Both the position numbers and the translations under genes were made by a program. The notes under the pieces were generated by a model, which ran no database searches, was not told the DNA's origin, and worked only from the letters and a program-made list of their open reading frames with translations. A stretch of DNA of 48,367 nucleotides from Acidobacteriota bacterium (GTDB taxonomy: Bacteria; Acidobacteriota; Terriglobia; Terriglobales; Acidobacteriaceae), in contig JANYDG010000109.1 in NCBI GenBank assembly GCA_025359885.1, positions 1 to 48,367 of the forward strand, read 5' to 3'. This document shows, in pieces, positions 35,317-43,737 of this stretch; the first letter of the stretch is position 1; each line of letters begins with the position of its first letter.

Positions 35317-36176
35317 CCTTTACCCCTGCCAATTCGAAGGATGGCATCGAGAAGGCCGATGGTGATTCTGAACGACCGGCCCAGTTGTCTGCGCGCCTGC
35401 GTTCACGCACGCCGGCGCGGGTGGGTCTGCGCCGTGCCGGGGTTACCATCGCGACGACCGAACTGCTCGACTTTCAACTGGCTCATGCGCAGGCTCGAGA
35501 CGCTGTTCACGCTTCTCTGCATTCTGCCAGTTTGATTGCGGAATTACTTCAACTTGGCCCGATGTGGGGTGCCCCGGACGCTGCTGCTCCCATACTTTTG
35601 CACTCTGCGGCCCGAGATCGAAGGACCTACCTCGAACGGCCCGACCTGGGGCGCAGTCTCACGGACGAGAGCCGCCAGCGGCTCGCACAGAGTCGATGCG
35701 ACACGCGGTATGACGTTGCGCTGGTCATCGCGGATGGGCTTTCGGCCCTGGCGGTAGAACGCCATGCGGTTGCTGTACTCAAGCAGCTACTGCCTGCTCT
35801 CACGCGGCTTCCCGGGGGGATACAGGTAGCTCCGCTGTGCCTGGTGGAGCAGGGACGGGTTGCCATTGGCGACGAGATTGCCCAGAAGCTTAACGCTTCG
35901 CTTGTGGTGGTGCTGATTGGCGAGCGGCCCGGGCTCAGCTCGCCTGACTCGCTGGGGGCCTACATCACCTGGCAACCTCGGGCGGGCCAAACCACAGATG
36001 CCGAGCGCAACTGTATCTCGAACATCCGTCTCGAAGGCCTGAGCTATGAGTTGGCTGCAGCGCGCTTGCTTTTCTATATTCGAGAGGCAACCCGACGAAG
36101 ACTGACGGGCGTGGCGCTCAAGGACCCCGATTCGGTTCAGCGATCACTGCCAGACGAAATTCCCTCAGGGGATTAA
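35313..36176 (+). CDS. eutC: Ethanolamine ammonia-lyase small subunit
   Basis: Cobalamin-binding small subunit of ethanolamine ammonia-lyase. The start is GTG 35313, overlapping the eutB stop (GTGA). The 287-aa product has an N-terminal variable tail (to about residue 30), then RARTPAR-like [51 protein letters not shown] and the core [36 protein letters not shown] and [18 protein letters not shown], all EutC hallmarks. It converges on a TPR gene, with a short decayed palindromic element between the two stop codons. Confidence 0.94.
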   Translation: MTFTPANSKDGIEKADGDSERPAQLSARLRSRTPARVGLRRAGVTIATTELLDFQLAHAQARDAVHASLHSASLIAELLQLGPMWGAPDAAAPILLHSAARDRRTYLERPDLGRSLTDESRQRLAQSRCDTRYDVALVIADGLSALAVERHAVAVLKQLLPALTRLPGGIQVAPLCLVEQGRVAIGDEIAQKLNASLVVVLIGERPGLSSPDSLGAYITWQPRAGQTTDAERNCISNIRLEGLSYELAAARLLFYIREATRRRLTGVALKDPDSVQRSLPDEIPSGD

Positions 36177-36179
36177 CGA

Positions 36180-36246
36180 GCGAGTGCTTTTTCTAAGGAA
36201 TGCGCAGAATTTTCTGGAAAACGGTAATCCCTGAAAAGCTCTAGTG
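36180..36246. repeat. Short derivative of repeat family 1, copy 3
   Basis: Between the convergent eutC and TPR genes. Read on the minus strand, its end ACTAGAGCTTTTCAGGGAT closely matches the end of the 45147-45266 element (ACTAAAGCATTTTCAGGAAT). The other end, AGCGAGTGCTTTTTC, is a diverged inverse. At about 67 bases it is shorter than the other members. The TAG of TAGAGC is the stop codon of the TPR gene. Confidence 0.45.
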
Positions 36247-37452
36247 CTGTGGCTCTGATTGAGTTGGCTGGTCTGCCGGCGCTGGTCGCGCATTCCCCTC
36301 TGCAATCCGCCGATGCAGGTCATCATCTCTCTGCTTATTGAGGGAGCTTGACTTGGCAAACTCGGCCTTGGCTTCTTCCTTTTTGCCTACGGATTGGTAG
36401 AGCTTTGCGAGTCTGAAGTGGGCAGTGACATTGTTGGGATCAAGAGCAATTGCCTTGTCCAGCTCACGGATGGCCGCTTCATTGTTTCCTGTTTCGATAT
36501 AGACGATACCTAAATCCAACGGAATCAACGGTTCCTTGGACGGATAACGAGCGGCATTCTCGAGCATCTGGCGAGCCATTTCGTACTGGCTTTGCTGCAG
36601 ATACGTGTCTCCGAGATAGACCATGGTCTGGTTGTTACTGGGGTCATTGGCCAGCTCGGCCTTGAATTCAACAATCGCCTCGTCGTATCGCTTTTGGGTC
36701 CAGTAGAGATAGCCCAGGCCAAAATGCACGTTTGGTTCCCTGGGATTGGCCTGTACGGCGGCGCGAAACTGCTGCACTGCTCCGGCATTGTCGCCCTTTT
36801 CATCGAGCGCCTCGCCGGCAATCATGTCGGCCTCGGCCGAGTCAGGATTGATGAGCAGGATTTCCTTGTAGACATCGAGGGTGGCCTCGATCTGCTTGGT
36901 CCACAAATAGCAATGGGCGAGAGTCAGCCGCAAGGGAAGATTCTGCTGGTCTTTTGATGCTGCCTCTTTCAGATATGGAATGGCGGCTGCATACTCATGC
37001 GCGCCATAGTGGGCCATCGCCGCCAGGATCGTCAGCCGCTGCTTGTCAGCCGGATTTGGCCGGTCTTTCAGGCCAGATTCAAAGGCCTTCCCCGCTTCTT
37101 GAAATTTCTCTGACTTGAACAGTGCGAGGCCCAGATTGAGTTTGAGTTCAGCAATTGCTGGATTGAGCGCCTCTGCCTTTCTGTAAAAGCGTATTGCTTC
37201 CGAGTAGTTCTTTTGACGTGCCTCAAGCAAGCCAAGATGGGCATAAGCCTGGGCGTTTCCTGGCTGGGTCTTGACCACGAGCTTCCACTGCGCCTCGGCC
37301 TCTGTGATCTTTCCCTGCTGCTCAAAGACCAGGGCAGCTCGTACATTGACCGGCACTCTGACCGAAGCGGCTGCCGGCGCCTTTGGCTGCTGCGATAAAG
37401 CTGACTGAGCACCAAGAAGCACGAGCACGCAGACCAATGATACGGATTTCAC
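36241..37452 (-). CDS. Exported tetratricopeptide repeat protein
   Basis: The frame stays open back into the neighbouring TonB gene, but the start is set at GTG 37452, where MKSVSLVCVLVLLGAQSALSQ forms a clean signal peptide and a G-rich ribosome site (GGGGGCGG) lies just upstream. The 403-aa product is then made of TPR units, about eight to ten in number: AQAYAHLGLLEARQKNYSEA, AELKLNLGLALFKSEKFQEA, PNVHFGLGYLYWTQKRYDEA, NQTMVYLGDTYLQQSQYEMA and VTAHFRLAKLYQSVGKKEEA are representative. The C-terminus is Pro/Gln-rich. It follows the TonB-dependent receptor gene at a distance of 142 bases, beyond a strong terminator. A role in protein-protein contacts in the periplasm is inferred. Confidence 0.85.
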   Translation of the reverse strand: MKSVSLVCVLVLLGAQSALSQQPKAPAAASVRVPVNVRAALVFEQQGKITEAEAQWKLVVKTQPGNAQAYAHLGLLEARQKNYSEAIRFYRKAEALNPAIAELKLNLGLALFKSEKFQEAGKAFESGLKDRPNPADKQRLTILAAMAHYGAHEYAAAIPYLKEAASKDQQNLPLRLTLAHCYLWTKQIEATLDVYKEILLINPDSAEADMIAGEALDEKGDNAGAVQQFRAAVQANPREPNVHFGLGYLYWTQKRYDEAIVEFKAELANDPSNNQTMVYLGDTYLQQSQYEMARQMLENAARYPSKEPLIPLDLGIVYIETGNNEAAIRELDKAIALDPNNVTAHFRLAKLYQSVGKKEEAKAEFAKSSSLNKQRDDDLHRRIAEGNARPAPADQPTQSEPQH

Positions 37453-37550
37453 AACCGCCCCCAAATCAACTGACACTTCAAGAATAGCTTTCTGCGCTGG
37501 TTCAAACAAACTCGCATCTGTCGGGTAGACCGGGTAGCGAGCAAAGAAAA

Positions 37551-37580
37551 GGGCGCGGCAGGTTTTAGCCTGCCGCGCCC
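37551..37580 (-). terminator. Intrinsic terminator of the TonB receptor gene
   Basis: A perfect 12-bp stem, GGGCGCGGCAGG against CCTGCCGCGCCC, with a six-base loop, followed on the minus strand by TTTTCTTT. It starts 14 bases after the receptor stop codon and separates it from the TPR gene. Confidence 0.85.
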
Positions 37581-37594
37581 CGGTTGAGGTGGAA

Positions 37595-40500
37595 TTAGAA
37601 TACGAACTTGCCACCCAGCTCAAGTACACGGGGATCCCAGGTCGAAGTGGCTTCGCCGAAGCGGTTGCCACCCATCGTGGTTCCGATGCCGTTGAACTCG
37701 GTGTGGTTGAACGTGTTGAAGGACTCTGCACGGAACTCGAAGTGGGCCCGCTCGCCGAAGGCGAAGGACTTGTACAGTGAGGTCGTGAAGTTGACGCGGC
37801 CAGGACCAACAATGGCATCCTTACGGGCGCTACCGAAGCCCTGGTTCGCTCCGCCGTTGTAGGCGGGCGTCGGGGCCTGGAAGATGCTCGTGTCAAACCA
37901 GTTGTTGACCTTCTTGGAGTACTTCATCTTGCCGGTGATGTCGGGACGAACGGTGTAGCCGCCGCCCAAGCCAACGGTATCGTAGCTGATTGACTGCCCG
38001 ATAATCGCTGGTGTACCCGCCTCGAAGATCGCCGTTCCTGCAAGCTCCCATCCGCCCAATACCGAGTGGACCAAGCCAGTGCTCTTGGAGAAGATCGGCA
38101 TCTTGTAGATGTAGTTGGCGTTGAGGATGTGGCGACGATCAAGAGCGCCGGAGCCGCGATCATACTTCAGGTTCCAGGGGTTGCTGACGCCGTTCAGATC
38201 GAACGAAGTCAGATCAACTTCATGCGACCAGGTGTAGTCGAGCTCGCCTGAAATGCCCCAGCGATTCTGAATGCGAAGGCCAGTCTGGAAGCCGTTGTAT
38301 TCGCCGTTGGTGGTGTTTTCCTGCTGGCTGATGCCACCAAAGCCCTGGAAAGTGCGGTAGAGGTTACCGTTTGCCAGGTTGGAGTAGGGGCAGCCATTTT
38401 CTGTGGCGCAAGCAGCCTTATCAGCCGGGCTGTTGTTGTTGCCGTCGCCAGCGTTGCCGCGTGTCTGAAGGTCGGTCGACAGCGGATAGGTGTTGATGTT
38501 CCGCTGAATGTTCTGGTGCCATGCCAGGTTTCCAACATACTGGATAACCCAGATGACCGACGGAGAGAGTTCGTGCTGGATACCGAGGCTGAACTGAGCC
38601 ACGGCTGGAGCCCTGTAGGTCTTGGCCAGACTGGTGATGCCCGACGCGAAGAACGGAGTTGCGGCGGTGAGGCCGGTAACCGTGCTGGTGTGGGGATCGC
38701 TGACGTAGACATTGCCTGCCGAAGGATTGAAAGCGTACGGCGGGTTGGTGGCTGCGTTGTAGATGTCGTTACCTTGCAGACGCTCGAAGAAGGTTCCGAA
38801 GCCGCCACGGAGAACAGTCTTGCCGTTTCCGAAGAGGTCATCCGAGAAGCCGATACGAGGCTGATAGGTAGCGTAATCGTTGGTGACGAGGCCGACTGGG
38901 TAGCCGTTCTGTCCGGCAGATCCAATTCCGTTCAGGTAGAACGGCTCTGCAGAACCCTTGGGGGTGTAGAAGCCGGGGCCGGTCGAATCCAAGGATCCGT
39001 CTGCATTCCAGATAGGAGCCTGGGAAGGCAGGTAGAGGGCTGGATCGAAGTTGGCAACAGCGTTGGCCCGCTCAAAGGCGTGCGGCAAGGCATCGTAGCG
39101 GATACCATACTGCAAGCTCAGGCGGGGGGTTACGTGCCAGTTATCCATTGCGTAGATTGAAGTGGTCTGGTTGACATAGTGGCGAATCGGTGCCGACTGG
39201 AACTCCGAGTAGCCGCCTGCGATGCCGAGCATGAAGTCAACGAATGCATCGCCGGACTGGTTGCCGATGCCGTAAGCGCCCTGCGCATCGCCGAAGAGTG
39301 CCTGGTTCTTGGTATAGCGGTTATACCCGAGACCAAACTTCATGGCGTGCTTGCCCTTGGTGTAGCTGAGATCGACCTTGGGGTCGTAATCCTCAGCAGC
39401 GTTGTGCCAGGGAGCCGAACCGGTATCCTCTGAAACGTAGTAAGGTCCGCCCCAATTGAAGCCGGGGAGGCGTCCGTTACCCTTGTTGCTGAAGTATTTG
39501 TTGACATTCCATCCAGCGGGGTTCATCGCGTTGCTGCTGTTGGTGATGTCGATGATGTTGCCGTCATAGAGCATCGATGCTTCGACCAGCAGGTTCGGCG
39601 TGATTTCACCAGAGAGACGCAGCGCGGCGCTGTTGGCCGGGTTGCTCAGGGTGCTGGTGATGGAGTTGTAGGAGGCCCAGAGCCAGCCCAGGAAGGGAAG
39701 CGGATTGCCCTGAGACACGTTGTCGTGAATGTAGTGGGCCATCAACTGCCACTTGTCATTGAACTTGTGATCAACACGGCCGAGGTCCTCGCGGACGTTG
39801 ATGGCCGAGGTTGCTGCCGAAAGAACCTGACCATTGCTGGTCGTGGCCTTGGGGATCACGTTGGTGTTGAGGTACAGGATCGCGTTTGCATCAAGCAATC
39901 CGGCAGGAATCTGGTTATCGACGAAGTTCCCACCCGGTGTGAGACCGTATTGTGCAACCTTCGTGGCCCAGTTCGGATCCCTGAGGTTCGGAACCTTGAT
40001 GGTGTTGCCGCTCGCGAATGCGGGAGCAACGTAGTTGATGGGCGAACCAGCCGTGGGACGATCCGCGTTGGGAATCGTGTTCACGATGTTCGGTGAAGAA
40101 CCCTGAATGATTTTGCGCCATTCCTCATTCCAGAAGAAGAAAGTCTTCTGCTTGGAGGTGTTGTAGACGTGAGGAATGAAGAGCGGTCCACCGAGGTTGC
40201 CGCCGTAGATGTTCTGACGCAGTTTGCTTACCGGGCTCTTGGAGCCGAGGAAGCCGTTGTTGAAGAAGTAGTTTGCGTCGAATGCATCGTTGCGGGCGAA
40301 TTCGAAGAGCTCGCCGTGGAACTTCTGCGTACCTGACTTGAGGGCCAGCGAGATGGTGGCACCGGAAGAGATACCGTAGTCCGGAGGATAGTTGGATGCC
40401 AGCACTTCAAACTGTGCCACTGCGTCCTGTGAGGGCATGACGTCCATGCCGCCTGCACCGCCGCGGTCATCTGCTTCGCCGCCGTCAATGAGCCAGATAT

Positions 40501-41074
40501 TGTGGCTCTGGCGAAGTCCGTTGACGCTGATGGTGAAGTTGGCAGCGACCGAAGTCGGGGTGTTGTTGTCCGGCAGGGCAGAGCTGACGCCCAATCCGAG
40601 AGCAGCGAGCGCCGCAAAGTTGCGGTTTTCGGTTGCGATTTCGTTGACCTGCTCGCCACTGATCAGTGAGCTGACCGTGTTCGAGTCTGTCTGCACCTGA
40701 AGCGCATCAGCGGTGACTGATACCTCGACAGTTTCAGCACCAATGGTGAGCTTGACGTCGGTAGACAAAGTCTGCGAGACGTTCAGTGACAAACCGTTGG
40801 TGGTGGTTGACTGGAAGCCTTTTGCAGTTGTCTTCAGGCTGTAGCTACCAACATTCAGGCCCGGAAACGTGAAGCCGCCGGTTGCGTTGCTGGTGCCGTT
40901 GTAGACGAAGCCGGTTTCTGTTTGCGTCAGGACAAGCTTTGCGCCTGGGACTGCCGCTCCGGTCTGGTCTGTGACTGTACCGATGATCTCGGAATTCTGC
41001 TGCGCTATTGCTGCAACGCATGCGAACACCAGGAACAAAGGCACGATGAGAAATTTGAATCTCGTGAGTCTCAT
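37595..41074 (-). CDS. Oar-like TonB-dependent outer-membrane receptor
   Basis: Large outer-membrane protein of the kind that is abundant in Acidobacteriota. The 1159-aa product has a signal peptide (LIVPLFLVFACVAAIAQQ), a carboxypeptidase-regulatory-like beta domain (about 28-110: GTVTDQTGAAVPGAKLVLTQ), a plug domain (about 125-245: NGLRQSHNIWLIDGGEADDR, MPSQDAVAQFEVLASNYPPD) and a long beta-barrel ending ELGGKFVF with a C-terminal Phe, as expected for Bam-dependent insertion. AAGGAAGG precedes the ATG. The ligand is unknown; such proteins are thought to move large or complex carbohydrate or peptide substrates. A leader of roughly 330 bases may precede it. Confidence 0.93.
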   Translation of the reverse strand: MRLTRFKFLIVPLFLVFACVAAIAQQNSEIIGTVTDQTGAAVPGAKLVLTQTETGFVYNGTSNATGGFTFPGLNVGSYSLKTTAKGFQSTTTNGLSLNVSQTLSTDVKLTIGAETVEVSVTADALQVQTDSNTVSSLISGEQVNEIATENRNFAALAALGLGVSSALPDNNTPTSVAANFTISVNGLRQSHNIWLIDGGEADDRGGAGGMDVMPSQDAVAQFEVLASNYPPDYGISSGATISLALKSGTQKFHGELFEFARNDAFDANYFFNNGFLGSKSPVSKLRQNIYGGNLGGPLFIPHVYNTSKQKTFFFWNEEWRKIIQGSSPNIVNTIPNADRPTAGSPINYVAPAFASGNTIKVPNLRDPNWATKVAQYGLTPGGNFVDNQIPAGLLDANAILYLNTNVIPKATTSNGQVLSAATSAINVREDLGRVDHKFNDKWQLMAHYIHDNVSQGNPLPFLGWLWASYNSITSTLSNPANSAALRLSGEITPNLLVEASMLYDGNIIDITNSSNAMNPAGWNVNKYFSNKGNGRLPGFNWGGPYYVSEDTGSAPWHNAAEDYDPKVDLSYTKGKHAMKFGLGYNRYTKNQALFGDAQGAYGIGNQSGDAFVDFMLGIAGGYSEFQSAPIRHYVNQTTSIYAMDNWHVTPRLSLQYGIRYDALPHAFERANAVANFDPALYLPSQAPIWNADGSLDSTGPGFYTPKGSAEPFYLNGIGSAGQNGYPVGLVTNDYATYQPRIGFSDDLFGNGKTVLRGGFGTFFERLQGNDIYNAATNPPYAFNPSAGNVYVSDPHTSTVTGLTAATPFFASGITSLAKTYRAPAVAQFSLGIQHELSPSVIWVIQYVGNLAWHQNIQRNINTYPLSTDLQTRGNAGDGNNNSPADKAACATENGCPYSNLANGNLYRTFQGFGGISQQENTTNGEYNGFQTGLRIQNRWGISGELDYTWSHEVDLTSFDLNGVSNPWNLKYDRGSGALDRRHILNANYIYKMPIFSKSTGLVHSVLGGWELAGTAIFEAGTPAIIGQSISYDTVGLGGGYTVRPDITGKMKYSKKVNNWFDTSIFQAPTPAYNGGANQGFGSARKDAIVGPGRVNFTTSLYKSFAFGERAHFEFRAESFNTFNHTEFNGIGTTMGGNRFGEATSTWDPRVLELGGKFVF

Positions 41075-41391
41075 GTGACCTTCCTTTTCAAATTGGTTCT
41101 GTTTCGTTTCGGTAATGCTTGTTTTGTGCTTCGACCGCGTTTCTGGAATGAAGCCGTTATGAAAGGTGAAGCATTTGCTTTACGGTCGAATTCTGAGCCT
41201 TTCACTAGCGCTCCTGGTGTTCTTTACCTGCATTTTCCTGGCTGCAGTGAACGATCATCTACAGCCGGGAAGTCCATCCAACAACAGGTGCGCTGCTTTC
41301 CTCGTTTTGAAGTGCCTTCAAGTTGCATTTCCTGCCAGCTTGAAGCATTTTTGACTCGGTGAAGCGATTTACTTGAGCGCGCGAAAAACAA

Positions 41392-41405
41392 GGCGGAGCA
41401 CCGCC
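41392..41405 (-). promoter_or_regulatory. Hairpin near the possible 5' end of the TonB receptor mRNA
   Basis: GGCGG-AGCA-CCGCC (with flanking A-T pairs extending it to six base pairs), followed on the minus strand by TTGTTTTT. It sits right after the promoter candidate, so it would be at or near the 5' end of the transcript and might stabilise it; a terminator role for upstream read-through is also possible. Confidence 0.35.
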
Positions 41406-41410
41406 TCAGC

Positions 41411-41440
41411 ATTGAAGACCTGTCGGACACTCGTTGTCAA
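41411..41440 (-). promoter_or_regulatory. Candidate promoter of the TonB receptor gene
   Basis: Minus-strand TTGACA (41435-41440) and TTCAAT (41411-41416) spaced by 18 bases. Direct repeats of GTCGGA at 41422-41427 and 41455-41460 are 33 bases apart, about three helical turns, which could be activator or repressor half-sites. The promoter would give a leader of about 330 bases. Confidence 0.35.
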
Positions 41441-41532
41441 GAGCAAAAAACTGAGTCGGACCCAGCTTGTTACCTCCGACTGGCGTCATTGTTGAATCGG
41501 CGGGCTTTGCGTCTCCCGCATCCCTTGGGTTA

Positions 41533-41677
41533 GAGCAAGCCGATGCGTGTGAGCTTGCTCGAAGAATTGGTGCTCGAAGCATTCGTACGGCTGTTGCTGG
41601 AAAGGGCCATTCAGCCGATCAAGCGTTTGATTGCAGACATTCAAAAGTTCCTGCTTCCAATCAAACGTTTAAGCAGG
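41533..41677. other. Cluster of hairpins, possible structured RNA
   Basis: Three inverted repeats in 145 bases: GAGCAAGC (41533-41540) with GCTTGCTC (41553-41560), perfect; AAGCGTTTGATTG (41621-41633) with CAATCAAACGTTT (41658-41670), 12 of 13; and CCTGCTT (41650-41656) with AAGCAGG (41671-41677), perfect. The last two cannot form together easily, since one arm of the second lies in the loop of the third. The coding strand, if any, is not evident and no U-tract follows. Confidence 0.35.
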
Positions 41678-42484
41678 CGCATTAAAGTTGGTCCTGCACT
41701 GCGCCTTTATGCATTAAATGCCGCCGCTTGTGTATTTGTCAATACAACTCATCGGAACGGGGACCCCGGCAAGCGAGAGGCAAAATGTAACTGTTTACTT
41801 TTTTGATTTCTTTGGTTTCCCATCAGTTTTGATGGATGTGAGCGGAGTCTCTGGAACGCTGCATCCTGTTGAGAGAAGCTGCCGGTTGGGGCTATGGATG
41901 CCCATATTCTGAGACTTTTCTGGGCCACTCGCGAAAAAAGAAAACCATTTCAGAGGTAAGTGCATATCCGCTAAAGAAACAATATTCCCACAGAATACTC
42001 TGCTCCTTTCCCAAAAAGGCTTGCAGTTTCTGGCAGGACTGCTGCGACGGCAGGTTGGTCGAGGGTCGGTCTGTAGAACCCATGCTGCGCCGACGGAGTG
42101 ACGCGGGATGGCGTCAAATGGCTGCGGTTGCTTTTGCTACATCAGCAAAAAGATTGGCAGATTGAGCGAAATTACCGCAGAGGACAGAGGGGTCAAGCGA
42201 TGCGATCCAGAAGCGCCACTGCGGACATGATCTGGCCAGCCTGGCAAGAGCCGCACTGTGGAACAAGCGAATTCACGACTTACCCCTGGCGCGGAGCGGC
42301 TTCAGTGGGGCGTGACGGCTGGCTCAAACTCAGCCAGTCAATGGCCGGTTGAATCTCATCTTTTTAGCACCTCGCGGGCTTCGACAGGAACGCTGGTCGA
42401 TGGCTGCGCGAAAAAGTCTCCTCACCGGGCCCGGATTGGGATATAACGGTCCTGTTTTGTATTTGGCCCTGCGTTAGGAGACTT

Positions 42485-43081
42485 ATGAGCAACATCAATG
42501 GCAAAGTCTATGCCATGAACGCGATTACGCCCATGAAACCGTGGAAGACCTGGGTTTTGAGGCTCATCTTCTTTGTGCTCGGACATGTGAAGTCGCTACA
42601 GCAAGACCTGATCAATCTCTCGTTCATCGAATTTGCGCGCTGGGTCGTGGTGCCGCGTGCCGGGTTTCCCCAATTTGGCAACGGGCAGGAACCCGAAAAA
42701 CTCACCTATGACTACCTGCTTTTCTTCAGCAACTTCAACGGCACGTGGAACCAGTATATTGACGCGTTTTCCGCTGTTCTGAGCAAGGGTCTCAACCTGA
42801 TCTGGCAATGGAGCGAGAAGTTTCCCGGCTCGGTGCCGGTGACCCTTTTCAAGGAATATATTGGCCGGGTGCAGTTCGATACGGACTACTACTTCACCGC
42901 ATATCCTCACGCGACGGCAAATGATCTGAAGGCCGCTCACGCGGTACAGGCCTCGTATGATGATTTGCGGAGCCGAGTCAACAGCCTGAGCGATGCGGAG
43001 TTTGCCGACGCCTACATGAGTTTTGTGCTGCAGGTTCAGCCGAATCTGGGAGAAACCGGCGAAGCCCCGGTCGTGTTCTAA
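42485..43081 (+). CDS. Unrecognised protein, paralogue A of the DyP unit
   Basis: A 198-aa protein with a good ribosome site (TAGGAG) before the ATG. No signal peptide; a moderately hydrophobic stretch (WVLRLIFFVLGHV, about 23-35) is present but short. It is clearly related to the next gene product: GKVYAMNAITPM against GKVYGLTILSPI, FARWVVV against LARLVVM, YLLFFSNFNGTWNQYIDAF against YLIFESNCDPGPDGTIDSYL, GLNLIW against HLDAIW, FPGS against YPGA and DTDYYFTAYPHATANDLKA against ETTFFFAAVNDKSVPETLRA. The alternation of such strands and helices suggests a ferredoxin-like alpha/beta fold, the fold that DyP peroxidases also use; this is inference. It starts a three-gene unit ending in the DyP peroxidase. 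Confidence 0.75.
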   Translation: MSNINGKVYAMNAITPMKPWKTWVLRLIFFVLGHVKSLQQDLINLSFIEFARWVVVPRAGFPQFGNGQEPEKLTYDYLLFFSNFNGTWNQYIDAFSAVLSKGLNLIWQWSEKFPGSVPVTLFKEYIGRVQFDTDYYFTAYPHATANDLKAAHAVQASYDDLRSRVNSLSDAEFADAYMSFVLQVQPNLGETGEAPVVF

Positions 43082-43092
43082 GGAAGAGCTTG

Positions 43093-43737
43093 ATGCCAAA
43101 CAACAGTGGAAAAGTGTATGGGCTTACGATTCTTTCGCCCATCCTCAATGACGACGAGGCAAGTCCCTCGCACGATCTGCAGATTCGCAGCTACCTGGCG
43201 GGTCTTTCGACTGGACGTGAGAGTCCCTTTGCGCAAGCTCCGGGAACCCACCTGGCCCGCCTGGTGGTGATGGACGACGTGATCTTTGTAGGCGCGCCGG
43301 CGGTTGAAGAGCATCTCAATTCGAAGTACCTCATCTTTGAATCGAACTGCGACCCGGGCCCGGATGGCACGATTGACAGCTATCTCCAGGGGCTGGCCGA
43401 GTACGCAGGTGCTCATCTGGACGCGATCTGGAGCCATTGCGTTGGATATCCGGGCGCCTCAGACCGGGCGGCATTTGTCAGGTATATGAAAGCCTGCCAG
43501 CTTGAGACAACGTTTTTCTTTGCCGCGGTCAATGACAAGTCGGTTCCGGAGACTTTGCGAGCGTTGCAGACGCAAAAAGCGGTTGCCGACTTCGTCGAGA
43601 CCCACCAGGGTATGCAGCCGGGGCAGCTACGCGCGGAATTTCTGCAGCTCGTCGCGACTCTTGACGCCGCGCCAATGCCAGCCGTGGCGTCTGCAACCGT
43701 TAGCCGTGAGATGAAGATAGGTGGCCGCAATGAGTAA
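43093..43737 (+). CDS. Unrecognised protein, paralogue B of the DyP unit
   Basis: A 214-aa protein, start ATG 43093 with AAGGAAGAG just upstream (a TTG three bases earlier is in frame). It lies 11 bases after paralogue A and overlaps the DyP gene start by eight bases. It shares with paralogue A the N-terminal GKVYG, an ARLVV strand (55-59), YLIFESN (79-85), a HLDAIW helix (108-113), YPGA and an FFFAAVND strand (141-148). It has no signal peptide or membrane helix. Cysteines at 86, 116 and 135 are not in a known cluster motif. Function is unknown; partner or substrate-handling role with the peroxidase is inferred from the tight coupling. Confidence 0.78.
   Translation: MPNNSGKVYGLTILSPILNDDEASPSHDLQIRSYLAGLSTGRESPFAQAPGTHLARLVVMDDVIFVGAPAVEEHLNSKYLIFESNCDPGPDGTIDSYLQGLAEYAGAHLDAIWSHCVGYPGASDRAAFVRYMKACQLETTFFFAAVNDKSVPETLRALQTQKAVADFVETHQGMQPGQLRAEFLQLVATLDAAPMPAVASATVSREMKIGGRNE

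Larger units (their letters stand above)
41075..42484. other. 1.4-kb gene-poor region with promoters and hairpins
   Basis: Between the TonB receptor gene and the first gene of the DyP unit, which are divergent. Open frames here (for example around 41467-41806 and 41869-42165) lack ribosome sites and family features, so I do not call them. The part nearest the receptor is probably its long 5' leader (promoter candidate at 41411-41440). The part 41533-41677 is rich in hairpins. The right end must hold the promoter of the paralogue/DyP unit: a TATAAC at about 42441 is present, but no good -35 was found. Confidence 0.5.

Noticed and set aside
37453..37896. N-terminal extension of the TPR protein into the TonB receptor gene
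   Set aside because: The extension runs through the receptor coding region and its terminator; a signal peptide and ribosome site mark the start at 37452.
41621..41677. H-type pseudoknot formed by the two competing stems
   Set aside because: The connecting loop across the 13-bp stem would have no bases, so both full stems cannot coexist.
41467..42165. Several plus-strand frames of 72-98 codons in the gene-poor region
   Set aside because: No ribosome sites, odd composition and no recognisable domains; hairpins run through them.
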